Assembly (NCBI GenBank): GCA_002494015.1
Contig: DLAR01000096.1
Location: 1 to 8,423 of the forward strand
Direction: 5' to 3'
DNA: 8,423 nucleotides
Origin: Porphyromonadaceae bacterium UBA7042
GTDB taxonomy: Bacteria > Bacteroidota > Bacteroidia > Bacteroidales > Muribaculaceae
Under the pieces are notes generated by a model that was not told where the DNA came from, ran no database searches, and saw only the letters and a program-made list of their open reading frames with translations. Shown in pieces: positions 1 through 6,775 of the stretch. Made by a program: the position numbers and the translations under genes. Within the stretch, counting starts at the first letter, position 1, and each line of letters opens with the position of its first letter.

Positions 1-23
1 GTCTACCATTCCACCATTCGAGC
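1..23 (-). tRNA. 5' end of a tRNA gene, probably tRNA-Leu (cut by window edge)
   Basis: Read on the minus strand from 23 to 1, this is a tRNA 5' end: a 7-base acceptor strand GCTCGAA, T8 and G9, then GTGGAATGGTAGAC. That D-arm, with a GTG stem strand and a GGTAGAC ending, is characteristic of bacterial tRNA-Leu. The anticodon, variable arm and 3' end lie outside the window, so the amino acid identity is inferred. A strong minus-strand promoter sits 32 bases upstream, at the distance expected for a stable RNA gene. An ATG at 28-26 would give a short leftward reading frame through the same bases, but the tRNA reading explains the sequence better. Confidence 0.75.
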
Positions 24-44
24 AGCATGATAGTGTTTGCGTGC

Positions 45-90
45 AAAAGCGATGCAAAGGTACGATGTTCTGCTGAATTGTGCAAATATT
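45..90 (-). promoter_or_regulatory. Bacteroidota-type promoter of the leftward tRNA-Leu-like gene
   Basis: On the minus strand a -33 element TTTG (86-83) is followed by exactly 20 bases and a perfect -7 element TACCTTTG (62-55). This matches the TTTG/TAnnTTTG consensus of the Bacteroidota primary sigma factor. Transcription should start near 49, leaving a leader of about 25 bases before the tRNA. Two extra features stand out. TGCAA-ATA-TTGCA (81-93) is a small dyad over the -33 element, and the sequence from -7 onward (62-45) is almost identical to the promoter of the tRNA at the right edge of the window. A-rich sequence farther upstream (about 101-108 as T's on the plus strand) may act like an UP element. 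Confidence 0.85.
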
Positions 91-157
91 GCAGTGTTAT
101 TTTTTATCGTTGACAAAATAACTTCTGCACCGTGACATGTGTTAATCTATAAATTAT

Positions 158-165
158 TACCTTTG
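158..165 (+). promoter_or_regulatory. -7 element of the six-gene operon promoter
   Basis: TACCTTTG is a perfect TAnnTTTG element followed by CAT, as in the tRNA promoters. Transcription would start around 171-173, leaving a leader of only about 16 bases before the ATG at 189. No TTTG lies 19-21 bases upstream (the position reads GACA), so the -33 element is weak or absent and the promoter may be weaker or activator-dependent. No other convincing promoter appears before the short-spaced downstream genes, so it probably drives the whole run to 5564. Confidence 0.7.
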
Positions 166-188
166 CATTAACAAAAACTGTCTATTAT

Positions 189-1379
189 ATGGAACCCATT
201 GACATTGACCGCGTGGTCCTCCTCTCCCACGATGAATTTCAGCTCAGAATCAAGAAAATACGCTCTGCAATGGCGACAGCCGGAATAAAGGCCGTGTTGC
301 TGAGCGACAACGCTAATATATATTATGTGACCGGTCGCGTGTTTGACGGGTTGGTTTATATTCCGGCTTCGGGAGAAACAATATTTTTCGTTCGTCGCCC
401 GGTCGTCCTGAAAGGCGACGGGGTCGTCTTCATCCGCAAGCCTGAAGATATGGCCCAGACCATCGGATTGAACGTCCCCGAGAATATAGGGATGGAGCTG
501 GATCTGACCGACTACTCCAAAATCATGCGCCTGAAGGCAATCTTCCCTGAGTCAGAGCTGAAGAATGCGTCACCGGTCATGCGCATGAGCCGTGCGGTAA
601 AAACCGATACGGAAATGGACTTCCTGCGCCGGTCCGGGACCAGACATGTTCATGTCTACGCCCAGATTCCGCGTCTCTACCGCCCGGGGATGACCGATTT
701 AGAATTTCAGGTTGAAATTGAACGGGTCAGCCGCCTCGAAGGCTGTCTCGGACAGTTCCGCATCAGCGGTGACTCGATGGAATTATACATGGGAAACCTG
801 CTTGCAGGCGACAATGCCGATGCTCCCTCCCCCTACGATTTCGCTATGGGTGGCGCAGGACTGGATCCTTCACTGCCGGTTGGCGCCAACGGTACCGAAA
901 TCAAGCCGCGCAACACCGTCATGGTGGACATGAACGGCAATTTTACCGGATATATGACCGATATGACACGCGTGTTTGCACTCGAAGGGATTGACCACCC
1001 CGCGCAGAAAGCCCACGACTGCTCGTTGCGCATACATCGCGAACTGATTGAGATGATGCGTCCCGGCACAGCAGCCAAAACTCTATATGAGCACGCGATA
1101 AATATCGTAAAGGAAGAAGGATTGCATGAATACTTCATGGGACACCGCCAGCATGCCGGGTTTATCGGCCACGGAGTCGGCATCGAGATTAACGAGCTGC
1201 CTGTAATCGCACCCCGCAGCCGCGACATTATCGCCGAAGGAAATGTCATAGCGCTTGAGCCAAAATTCGTCATTCCCCACGTCGGTGCTGTCGGCATCGA
1301 GAACACCTATATTGTCCACAACGATTCGGTCGAGTGCATCACCCCCGCGCCCGAGCAGATAATCGGACTTGATTTCTAA
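189..1379 (+). CDS. M24-family metallopeptidase (Xaa-Pro aminopeptidase/prolidase-like)
   Basis: The 396-residue protein has the two-domain creatinase/prolidase layout: an N-terminal creatinase-type domain (about 15-135) and a C-terminal pita-bread M24 domain (about 145-390). All five dinuclear metal ligands of the family can be placed: D247, D258 (in MTDMTRVF), H328 (in GHGVG), E357 (in ALEPKF) and E371 (in GIENTY). It has no signal peptide, so it should act in the cytoplasm, where relatives remove N-terminal residues before proline or split Xaa-Pro dipeptides. By hand alignment, the three accessory active-site histidines of classical prolidase and PepP are replaced (V231, G324, N335), so the substrate may not be an ordinary Xaa-Pro peptide. 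The ATG at 189 lies just after the promoter. It is the first gene of the operon, 10 bases before cca. Family call is firm; substrate is unknown. Confidence 0.9.
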   Translation: MEPIDIDRVVLLSHDEFQLRIKKIRSAMATAGIKAVLLSDNANIYYVTGRVFDGLVYIPASGETIFFVRRPVVLKGDGVVFIRKPEDMAQTIGLNVPENIGMELDLTDYSKIMRLKAIFPESELKNASPVMRMSRAVKTDTEMDFLRRSGTRHVHVYAQIPRLYRPGMTDLEFQVEIERVSRLEGCLGQFRISGDSMELYMGNLLAGDNADAPSPYDFAMGGAGLDPSLPVGANGTEIKPRNTVMVDMNGNFTGYMTDMTRVFALEGIDHPAQKAHDCSLRIHRELIEMMRPGTAAKTLYEHAINIVKEEGLHEYFMGHRQHAGFIGHGVGIEINELPVIAPRSRDIIAEGNVIALEPKFVIPHVGAVGIENTYIVHNDSVECITPAPEQIIGLDF

Positions 1380-1389
1380 GAGGCAGTTT

Positions 1390-2814
1390 ATGCATCCTAT
1401 CGCAAAAAAAATCGACACTAAAATATTCCATATTGTCGGCGAGACCGCCGATGCGCTGCAATGCGCCTGCTATACGGTGGGCGGATATGTGCGCGACCTG
1501 TTTCTAAACCGCCATTCCAAGGACATCGACTTTGTGACCGTCGGGAGCGGCATCGAGCTTGCCGAGGCTGTCGCCAAGTCGCTCGGACGCGGTACCAAGC
1601 TCAATGTGTTCCGCAACTTCGGCACCGCCCAAGTAAAACGCCGCGACGTGGAACTCGAATTTGTCGGAGCACGCAAAGAGTCATACCGTGCTGACTCGCG
1701 CAAACCCATCGTAGAAAACGGGACTCTTGAAGAAGACCTGTCACGCCGCGATTTTACAATCAATGCCATGGCATTACAGGTCAACTCATCATCTTTCGGG
1801 ACGCTCATCGACCTCTTTGACGGACTGGAGGACCTGAACCGGCAGATTATCCGCACCCCGCTCGACCCCGATGTCACCTTCAGCGACGACCCGCTGAGGA
1901 TGATGCGTGCAATACGTTTTGCCACCCAGCTTGAATTCGAGATATTTCCCGAAACATTTGCAGCGATAACCCGCAATGCCGAGCGCATAAAAATCATCTC
2001 GCGCGAGCGGGTGATGGACGAGCTGATGAAAATAATGGCATCGCACCGTCCGTCAATCGGATGGACTCTGCTGGCCCAATGCGGATTGCTGAAACTGATT
2101 TTTCCCGAGCTCGACGCTATGCGCGGCATCGAGGTTGTCAACGGTCGCGGCCACAAGGACAATTTCGCCCATACCCTCGAAGTACTGGACAAGGTTGCAG
2201 CCAACAGCGACAGTGTGTGGCTCCGATGGGCCGCGCTGATGCACGACATCGCCAAGCCGGTGACAAAACGGTGGGACGAGAAAATCGGGTGGACATTCCA
2301 CAACCACAACTTTATCGGCAGCCGCATGGTCCCACGCATTTTCCGCGACATGAAACTGCCGCTTAACGAGAAAATGAAATATGTGGCCAAACTCGTCGAA
2401 CTGCACATGCGCCCCATTGCCCTTGTCGAGGAGGGAGTGACCGACTCGGCAGTGAGGAGGCTCATCAATGATGCCGGTGAAGACCTTGAAGACCTCATGA
2501 CGCTCTGCGAGGCCGACATCACCTCCAAAAATCAAGAGAAAGTGAGGCGTTTTCTCGACAATTTCGCCCTTGTGCGAAAAAAAATCATCGACCTGAACGA
2601 GCGCGACGAAATAAGGAATTTCCAGCCGCCGGTCGATGGCAATGAAATAATGAAAACTTTCGGGCTTACCGGCTCCCCTGTTATCGGCGAAATCAAGCAG
2701 GCCATAAAAGACGCCATTCTCGACGGAGTGATACGCAACGACTATGCCGAGGCCCGCGAGATGATGTTGCAGCTCGGCGCTGAGAAAGGATTGTCTCCAG
2801 TAACTAACATCTGA
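1390..2814 (+). CDS. cca: CCA-adding tRNA nucleotidyltransferase with HD domain
   Basis: This 474-residue class II nucleotidyltransferase adds or repairs the 3'-CCA of tRNAs using CTP and ATP. The head carries GGYVRD (31-36) and the catalytic DID (45-47), with RRDFTINA (119-126) and DDPLRMMRAIRF (166-177) forming the nucleotide-selecting neck. A C-terminal HD phosphohydrolase domain follows, with H255, H261 and H285-D286 visible; in related enzymes it has phosphatase or phosphodiesterase activity on tRNA ends. The ATG at 1390 is preferred over the in-frame ATG at 1369, which lies inside the end of the peptidase gene: it begins nearer the conserved part and has AAGAGG a few bases upstream. The distinction between CCA-adding enzyme and poly(A) polymerase (PcnB) rests on family resemblance; a full CCA enzyme is more likely in this phylum. 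queD follows after 12 bases. Confidence 0.93.
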   Translation: MHPIAKKIDTKIFHIVGETADALQCACYTVGGYVRDLFLNRHSKDIDFVTVGSGIELAEAVAKSLGRGTKLNVFRNFGTAQVKRRDVELEFVGARKESYRADSRKPIVENGTLEEDLSRRDFTINAMALQVNSSSFGTLIDLFDGLEDLNRQIIRTPLDPDVTFSDDPLRMMRAIRFATQLEFEIFPETFAAITRNAERIKIISRERVMDELMKIMASHRPSIGWTLLAQCGLLKLIFPELDAMRGIEVVNGRGHKDNFAHTLEVLDKVAANSDSVWLRWAALMHDIAKPVTKRWDEKIGWTFHNHNFIGSRMVPRIFRDMKLPLNEKMKYVAKLVELHMRPIALVEEGVTDSAVRRLINDAGEDLEDLMTLCEADITSKNQEKVRRFLDNFALVRKKIIDLNERDEIRNFQPPVDGNEIMKTFGLTGSPVIGEIKQAIKDAILDGVIRNDYAEAREMMLQLGAEKGLSPVTNI

Positions 2815-2826
2815 CCTCCACGACCT

Positions 2827-3159
2827 ATGTATTACATATCAAAACGTATAGAAATTTCAGGTTCACACAGCCTCTCACTCTCCTATCCGAGCAAGTGCAC
2901 CTCTCTCCACGGCCACAACTGGATAATAACCATCCACTGCAAGGCCCGGGAACTTAACGCCGACGGGATGGTAGAAGACTTTACCCACATCAAAGAACGG
3001 ATTACGGGAATGCTTGACCATGCCAATTTCAACGACGTGCTGCCGTTCAACCCCACTGCCGAAAACATCGCGCGATGGATATGCGACCAGATCAGCTCTT
3101 GCTACCGGGTGGATGTTCAAGAAAGCGAGGGTAACATTGCAAGCTATGAGACCGACTGA
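2827..3159 (+). CDS. queD: 6-carboxytetrahydropterin synthase QueD (queuosine pathway)
   Basis: This 110-residue protein of the PTPS/QueD fold converts 7,8-dihydroneopterin triphosphate to 6-carboxy-5,6,7,8-tetrahydropterin, the second step from GTP towards preQ0 and queuosine. The zinc ligands H14, H28 and H30 (HGHNW) are present, together with the catalytic cysteine C24 (in SKCTSLHGH), the D64-H65 pair (LDHANFND), the PTAENIA helix (76-82) and the likely substrate-anchoring glutamate E99. The length is normal for bacterial QueD. Its stop overlaps the start of queE by 14 bases, which supports QueD over eukaryotic-type pyruvoyl-tetrahydropterin synthase. No preQ1 riboswitch can fit in the 12-base gap before it, so any control must act at the operon promoter. 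Confidence 0.95.
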   Translation: MYYISKRIEISGSHSLSLSYPSKCTSLHGHNWIITIHCKARELNADGMVEDFTHIKERITGMLDHANFNDVLPFNPTAENIARWICDQISSCYRVDVQESEGNIASYETD

Positions 3160-3736
3160 CAACCACACCTACAATGTGAACGAAATCTTCTACTCCCTGC
3201 AGGGAGAAGGATTTCACGCAGGAATGCCCGCCGTGTTTCTCAGGCTGAGCGGGTGCAATCTTCACTGCCCGTTTTGCGATACCGACCACGCGACATCAGT
3301 CCCGATGTCAATCGACGACATTGTCGCCGAAGTGTCCCGATATCCTTCCCGCCACATTATAATCACCGGCGGAGAACCCGCGTTGCAGATTGATACCGAG
3401 ATGGTTGACTCGCTCCACAAGGCCGGATTTACCATCCACATCGAGACAAACGGGACAATCCCCCTGCCCGACGGCATCGACTGGATTACATGCTCGCCCA
3501 AAGACGCCGTGTGCCAAACGCCGAAATCCCGTGTAGTACTCAACCATATTGACGAAATAAAAATCGTCTACACAGGACAGGATGTCGAAACTCAGATTTC
3601 ACAACTCCCCGAGGCGCGCCATTACGCGCTCCAGCCATGCTCGGGACAGAATACTGACGACGTGGTTGACTACATCCTCGCCCACCCGCGTTGGCGACTA
3701 TCCTTACAGACTCATAAAATAATCAACATACCCTGA
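3146..3736 (+). CDS. queE: 7-carboxy-7-deazaguanine synthase QueE (radical SAM)
   Basis: This 196-residue radical SAM enzyme rearranges 6-carboxytetrahydropterin, the QueD product, into 7-carboxy-7-deazaguanine, the next step towards preQ0. Features in order: the QueE N-terminal signature IFYSLQGEG (14-22), the iron-sulfur triad C37-x3-C41-x2-C44 followed by DT, the SAM-contacting TGGEPALQ (74-81), ETNGT (100-104), SPK (117-119), and the typical C-terminal end LSLQTHKIINIP. The reading frame is open back to 3014, but the family signature begins only 13 residues after the ATG at 3146, so that start is chosen. This gives a 14-base overlap with queD and suggests translational coupling. queC, queF and tgt are not in the window. 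Confidence 0.95.
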   Translation: MRPTDNHTYNVNEIFYSLQGEGFHAGMPAVFLRLSGCNLHCPFCDTDHATSVPMSIDDIVAEVSRYPSRHIIITGGEPALQIDTEMVDSLHKAGFTIHIETNGTIPLPDGIDWITCSPKDAVCQTPKSRVVLNHIDEIKIVYTGQDVETQISQLPEARHYALQPCSGQNTDDVVDYILAHPRWRLSLQTHKIINIP

Positions 3737-3741
3737 TCAAT

Positions 3742-5259
3742 ATGAAACTTAGCCACTTTCTGATTGTCAGCACACTCGCCCTGACTGCCTGCAACCCATC
3801 GGGCAAAGGTGACGGTCATCTCGTCATCCTGCACACCAACGACACACATTCGGCCATCGAGCCGGACCGTCACGACAAGGGCGGCATAGTCCGTCGCAAA
3901 GCACTGGTCGACAGCGTGCGCGCCGCGCACCCCGATGTACTCCTGATTGATGCGGGCGATGCCGTTCAAGGCTCGCTTTACTACACGCTGTTTGGCGGAG
4001 AGGTGGAACGCAAGATGATGAACAATCTGGGATATGACATCCAGATATTGGGCAACCACGAGTTTGACAAAGGACTTGACGCGCTTGCCCGCGAATGGAA
4101 ACAGCTCAATGCCGACCGTCTCTCAACCAATTATGACATGACCGGCACTCCTCTTGAGGGTCTTTTCGTCCCGTCGGTGGTCAAAGAGGCCGACGGAAAG
4201 AAAATAGGCTTTATCGGCATCAATCTCAACCCGGCCGGCATCATTTCGGCCGACAACTACAAAGGAGTCAAATATGAAGATGCTGTCCAAGCAGCAAATG
4301 CCGAAGCAGCACGTCTGAAAAAAGACGAAAAAGCCGACATGGTAATTGCCGTGACCCACATCGGCTACTCCAACGACAAGGATTATGACGACCTGAAACT
4401 GGCGGCCGCATCACGCGACATCGACGTTATTATCGGAGGTCATTCCCACACCGTCGTCAATTCCGCCGACACGACTACTCCGACTTGGCGCGTCCCCAAT
4501 GCCGACGGCGATACCATCAGCGTGTTGCAGACCGGTTCGAGCGGCACCTATCTCGGCGAAATCGACATCGACCTCAACACCCGCAACGTGAAAGCCCGTC
4601 TCATCCCGGTCGACAAGCGTCTCGACGACCGGCTCGATTCCGAGGCCGAGGCCATCATAGCTCCTTATCGCGCCAAGGTCGACTCTATGCGCGCCATCGA
4701 AATCGGCACAACCCCCTATGAATTTGGCCGCAAAAGTCCGGAAATGCTGAACTTGCTGAGTGATTTCGTGATGATGCGCGGTGCCGAATTGTGTGGCAAG
4801 CCTGTCGATATTGCAATAATGAACAAAGGCGGCATACGCTCAGATCTCGCAGCCGGAACCATCACGCAAGGCGAGATTATCGACATTGCCCCGTTTGACA
4901 ACTCAATCGTTGTGACAGAAATCAAGGGCAAGGACCTGCTCGACAACCTCGCCGTCATGGCGACTCAGGACGGCAACGGAGTGTCGGGCAATGTGCGTGT
5001 GCTGTATGATCCAGAGACAAAAAAGCTCAACAGCGCAACTATTGACGGCAAGCCGATTGACCCCGGCAAAGTATATCGTCTCGCGACCATCGACTATCTT
5101 GCCGCCGGCAATGACTACATGACCCCGCTGACACGCGGCAACATCATTGCACGCAGCAACGAGGTGTTGTATCAGATACTCATTGACTACATCTCGCAGG
5201 ATCGCATCAACAATCTCCTTGCCAATCCCGACAAAACCAACCGTATGACATTCATGTAA
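3742..5259 (+). CDS. Lipoprotein 5'-nucleotidase / metallophosphatase (UshA-like)
   Basis: The 505-residue protein has an N-terminal lipoprotein signal (hydrophobic 6-16, lipobox LTAC, acylated C17). A calcineurin-like metallophosphatase domain (about 26-290) shows DTH (34-36), GD (72-73), GNHEFD (104-109), H206, and GGHSH with H234 and H236, which is the complete two-metal site. A 5'-nucleotidase C-terminal substrate domain (about 318-480) shows NKGGIRSDL (361-369), PFDNS (384-388) and AGNDYM (455-460). Relatives release phosphate from extracytoplasmic nucleotides, or split UDP-sugars, for salvage. Residues after the cysteine (NPSGKG) lack an acidic surface-export motif, so a periplasm-facing location is likely. 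It follows queE after 5 bases. Both domains are in one chain in the classical order. The exact substrate is not readable from sequence. Confidence 0.92.
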   Translation: MKLSHFLIVSTLALTACNPSGKGDGHLVILHTNDTHSAIEPDRHDKGGIVRRKALVDSVRAAHPDVLLIDAGDAVQGSLYYTLFGGEVERKMMNNLGYDIQILGNHEFDKGLDALAREWKQLNADRLSTNYDMTGTPLEGLFVPSVVKEADGKKIGFIGINLNPAGIISADNYKGVKYEDAVQAANAEAARLKKDEKADMVIAVTHIGYSNDKDYDDLKLAAASRDIDVIIGGHSHTVVNSADTTTPTWRVPNADGDTISVLQTGSSGTYLGEIDIDLNTRNVKARLIPVDKRLDDRLDSEAEAIIAPYRAKVDSMRAIEIGTTPYEFGRKSPEMLNLLSDFVMMRGAELCGKPVDIAIMNKGGIRSDLAAGTITQGEIIDIAPFDNSIVVTEIKGKDLLDNLAVMATQDGNGVSGNVRVLYDPETKKLNSATIDGKPIDPGKVYRLATIDYLAAGNDYMTPLTRGNIIARSNEVLYQILIDYISQDRINNLLANPDKTNRMTFM

Positions 5260-5270
5260 TAGTAATTTTT

Positions 5271-5564
5271 ATGGTAAAACATATCGTAATGTTCAAACTC
5301 ACCGGCGATGCCGACGTGCGCCGCCGTGTTGCCGAAGATTTCAAACGCGCCCTTCTCGACCTGCCGCAGGCAATCGACGTACTTCAGTCTATGGAAGTGG
5401 GAATCAATGAAAATCCCGCCGAGACATGGGATGTTGTGTTGACCGCAGTGGTCCCCACGATGGCCGATGTGGAAGTATATGCAAAACATCCCTCCCATGT
5501 CGCTGCCGCCGGACTGCTTGCAGGACACAAAGAAGCGCGAGCCTGCGTGGATTACGAGTTTTAA
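5271..5564 (+). CDS. Dabb-family (stress-responsive alpha/beta barrel) protein
   Basis: This small 97-residue protein resembles the Dabb family, a dimeric ferredoxin-like alpha/beta barrel. The family signs are the opening strand MVKHIVMFKL (1-10), a central helix around 17-31, and the characteristic Y70-x2-HPSH segment with H73 and H76 before the C-terminal strand ending at DYEF. Dabb proteins include plant stress proteins and some enzymes, but most bacterial members have no assigned reaction. There is no signal peptide, so it is probably cytoplasmic. It is the last gene of the operon, 11 bases after the nucleotidase and 21 bases before the terminator hairpin. The family call is good; no specific function should be inferred. 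Confidence 0.85.
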   Translation: MVKHIVMFKLTGDADVRRRVAEDFKRALLDLPQAIDVLQSMEVGINENPAETWDVVLTAVVPTMADVEVYAKHPSHVAAAGLLAGHKEARACVDYEF

Positions 5565-5585
5565 CACATCTTTTTTGAAAAAACA

Positions 5586-5626
5586 GAAGTCTCGGAAACC
5601 GCTGATTTTGCGGTTTCCGAGACTTC
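5586..5626. terminator. Bidirectional hairpin terminator between convergent transcription units
   Basis: GAAGTCTCGGAAACCGC (5586-5602) is a perfect 17-bp inverted repeat of 5610-5626 with a 7-base loop TGATTTT. It lies between the Dabb gene (ends 5564) and the minus-strand RHH gene (ends 5645). On the minus strand the stem is followed by TGTTTTTTC, a good uridine tract. On the plus strand the downstream side (GTCTTATA) has a poor tract, although the stem is long. It therefore looks like a shared terminator that is canonical for the leftward transcript and probably also stops the rightward one. Confidence 0.88.
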
Positions 5627-5644
5627 GTCTTATAGAAGCACCCT

Positions 5645-5818
5645 CTAAGATTTTCCCTTGACAGGTTTGCGCTTATAGCGGTTGAGCGCGTCGTTGATTA
5701 TCCATTGAATCTGACCATTGACCGAGCGAAATTCCTGTTCGGCCCATCGCTCAACCATTTCCATGGCTTCAGGGTCAAGCCTCAACAAAAAACCTTTACT
5801 TGGAACTTTGGCAGCCAT
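5645..5818 (-). CDS. Arc-type ribbon-helix-helix DNA-binding protein
   Basis: This 57-residue basic protein has the Arc/MetJ ribbon-helix-helix fold: strand KGFLLRLD (8-15), helix A PEAMEMVERWAEQEF (16-30), the S32-N34-G35 turn, then helix B QIQWIINDALNRY (36-48) and a lysine/arginine-rich tail. Such proteins dimerise and bind DNA through the paired strands. The ATG at 5818 is chosen because the fold starts there; the frame is open upstream to 5875, but only within the end of the SPFH gene. It follows the SPFH stop by 2 bases, so the two are surely co-transcribed and probably translationally coupled. It could be an autoregulator of the SPFH promoter. The pairing resembles SPFH/Arc neighbours I recall from other bacteria. 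Its DNA target is not known. Confidence 0.85.
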   Translation of the reverse strand: MAAKVPSKGFLLRLDPEAMEMVERWAEQEFRSVNGQIQWIINDALNRYKRKPVKGKS

Positions 5819-5820
5819 GA

Positions 5821-6768
5821 TTACTGATATAACGTGCCGGTGTTCAACACTGGTTGTGCAGGCTCGTCGGCACACAATACGACGAGAAGATTGCTCACCA
5901 TCGCAGCCTTTCTCTCCTCGTCAAGTTCCACAATCTGCTCCTCGCTCAACTGGTCAAACGCCATCTTCACCATCGAGACTGCGCCCTCGACAATCTTTTC
6001 ACGCGCGGCGATTATAGCCGATGCCTGCTGACGGCGCAGCATGACGGCGGCAATCTCGGGAGCATAGGCGAGATAGTTGAGACGGGCCTCCACGACTTCG
6101 ATACCGGCCATCGCGAGACGCTCGTTGATTTTGTGTTCAAGCAGGTCGTTTATCTCGTCACCACCGCCGCGCAAAGTTATTTCTTCCGCCGAGTTATCGG
6201 TCTCGTCGTAGGCAAACTGACCGGTGACCTCGCGCAGCGCAGCGTCGCTCTGTATGCGCACAAATTCTTCAAGTGCCGATCTGCGCGATGAATGCTCGGT
6301 CGCATTTGTCCCGCTTGCCAGTACGGAGATGTCGGGGGTGTCAACGTCAAAAACAGCGCGATAGGTGTCCTTTACCTTCCACACGAGCACCATGCCGATA
6401 AGCACCGGATTGCCTATCTTGTCATTGACCTTGATAGGCTCGATGTCCATATTGCGGATGCGCAATGACATTTTTTTGCGGGACATGAACGGGTTGCACC
6501 AATAAAAACCGGTCTTATGAAACGTTCCGCGATATTCTCCAAAGAAAATCATCACTCGCGACTGGTTTGGCTGCTGGACAAAGAACCCGCCCCACAGTAT
6601 GCACCACAGCAACCCGAGAATGATTGATACAGGGATAGTAATGGCCAAAACATCTAAAAACAAGATGTTTACAACCGCTATCAAGGCAGGGATCAAAACA
6701 CACTGGACGGCCAGCAGGCCGAAACCGTTAGCACACATTCCTCTGAAAGGGCACTCTTTATGTTCCAT
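5821..6768 (-). CDS. SPFH/band-7 domain membrane protein
   Basis: The 315-residue protein has a short, cysteine-containing N-terminus (MEHKECPFRGMC), two adjacent hydrophobic segments (about 17-38 and 40-63) forming a membrane hairpin, and an SPFH/prohibitin-homology domain (about 64-230) beginning at FFVQQPNQSRVMIFFGEYRGT. A helical segment rich in alanine and charged residues follows (about 205-290, including RRQQASAIIAAREKIVEGA). SPFH proteins form large membrane rings or microdomain scaffolds and often recruit proteases or signalling partners; the role of this subfamily is not established. The ATG at 6768 is preferred because a -7 element lies 37 bases upstream; M11 is an alternative. It is the first gene of a two-gene minus-strand operon with the RHH protein. 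It is not accompanied by an NfeD-type partner in this window. Confidence 0.9.
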   Translation of the reverse strand: MEHKECPFRGMCANGFGLLAVQCVLIPALIAVVNILFLDVLAITIPVSIILGLLWCILWGGFFVQQPNQSRVMIFFGEYRGTFHKTGFYWCNPFMSRKKMSLRIRNMDIEPIKVNDKIGNPVLIGMVLVWKVKDTYRAVFDVDTPDISVLASGTNATEHSSRRSALEEFVRIQSDAALREVTGQFAYDETDNSAEEITLRGGGDEINDLLEHKINERLAMAGIEVVEARLNYLAYAPEIAAVMLRRQQASAIIAAREKIVEGAVSMVKMAFDQLSEEQIVELDEERKAAMVSNLLVVLCADEPAQPVLNTGTLYQ

Positions 6769-6775
6769 ATTTTAT

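Noticed and set aside
1..28. Leftward protein start (ATG at 28-26) at the window edge
   Set aside because: The same bases read as a tRNA-Leu 5' end with a stable-RNA promoter at the right distance, which explains them better than a short peptide start.
110..115. TTGACA as a classical sigma-70 -35 box
   Set aside because: No TATAAT-type element is suitably spaced, and this lineage uses TTTG/TAnnTTTG promoters, which are present nearby.
833..1306. Minus-strand open frame antisense to the M24 peptidase gene
   Set aside because: It overlaps the conserved metal-ligand region of the peptidase and encodes nothing recognisable; it is a shadow frame.
1369..1389. Earlier in-frame start for cca
   Set aside because: It would overlap the end of the peptidase gene and add seven residues outside the conserved family; the ATG at 1390 has a purine-rich site just upstream.
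1470..2528. Long minus-strand open frame (352 codons) antisense to cca
   Set aside because: The plus strand carries all the class II nucleotidyltransferase and HD motifs over the same bases. The antisense product is serine/arginine-rich with no recognisable domain, as expected for the shadow of a coding gene with biased third positions.
2815..2826. preQ1 riboswitch ahead of queD
   Set aside because: Only 12 bases separate cca from queD, with no aptamer-like hairpin or adenine-rich tail; the sequence upstream is coding.
3014..3145. Earlier in-frame start for queE, giving 240 residues
   Set aside because: The extra 44 residues lie inside queD and resemble nothing; the QueE signature begins just after the ATG at 3146.
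5854..6291. Plus-strand open frame (145 codons) opposite the SPFH gene
   Set aside because: The minus strand encodes a coherent SPFH protein here; the plus frame has no domain and no promoter.
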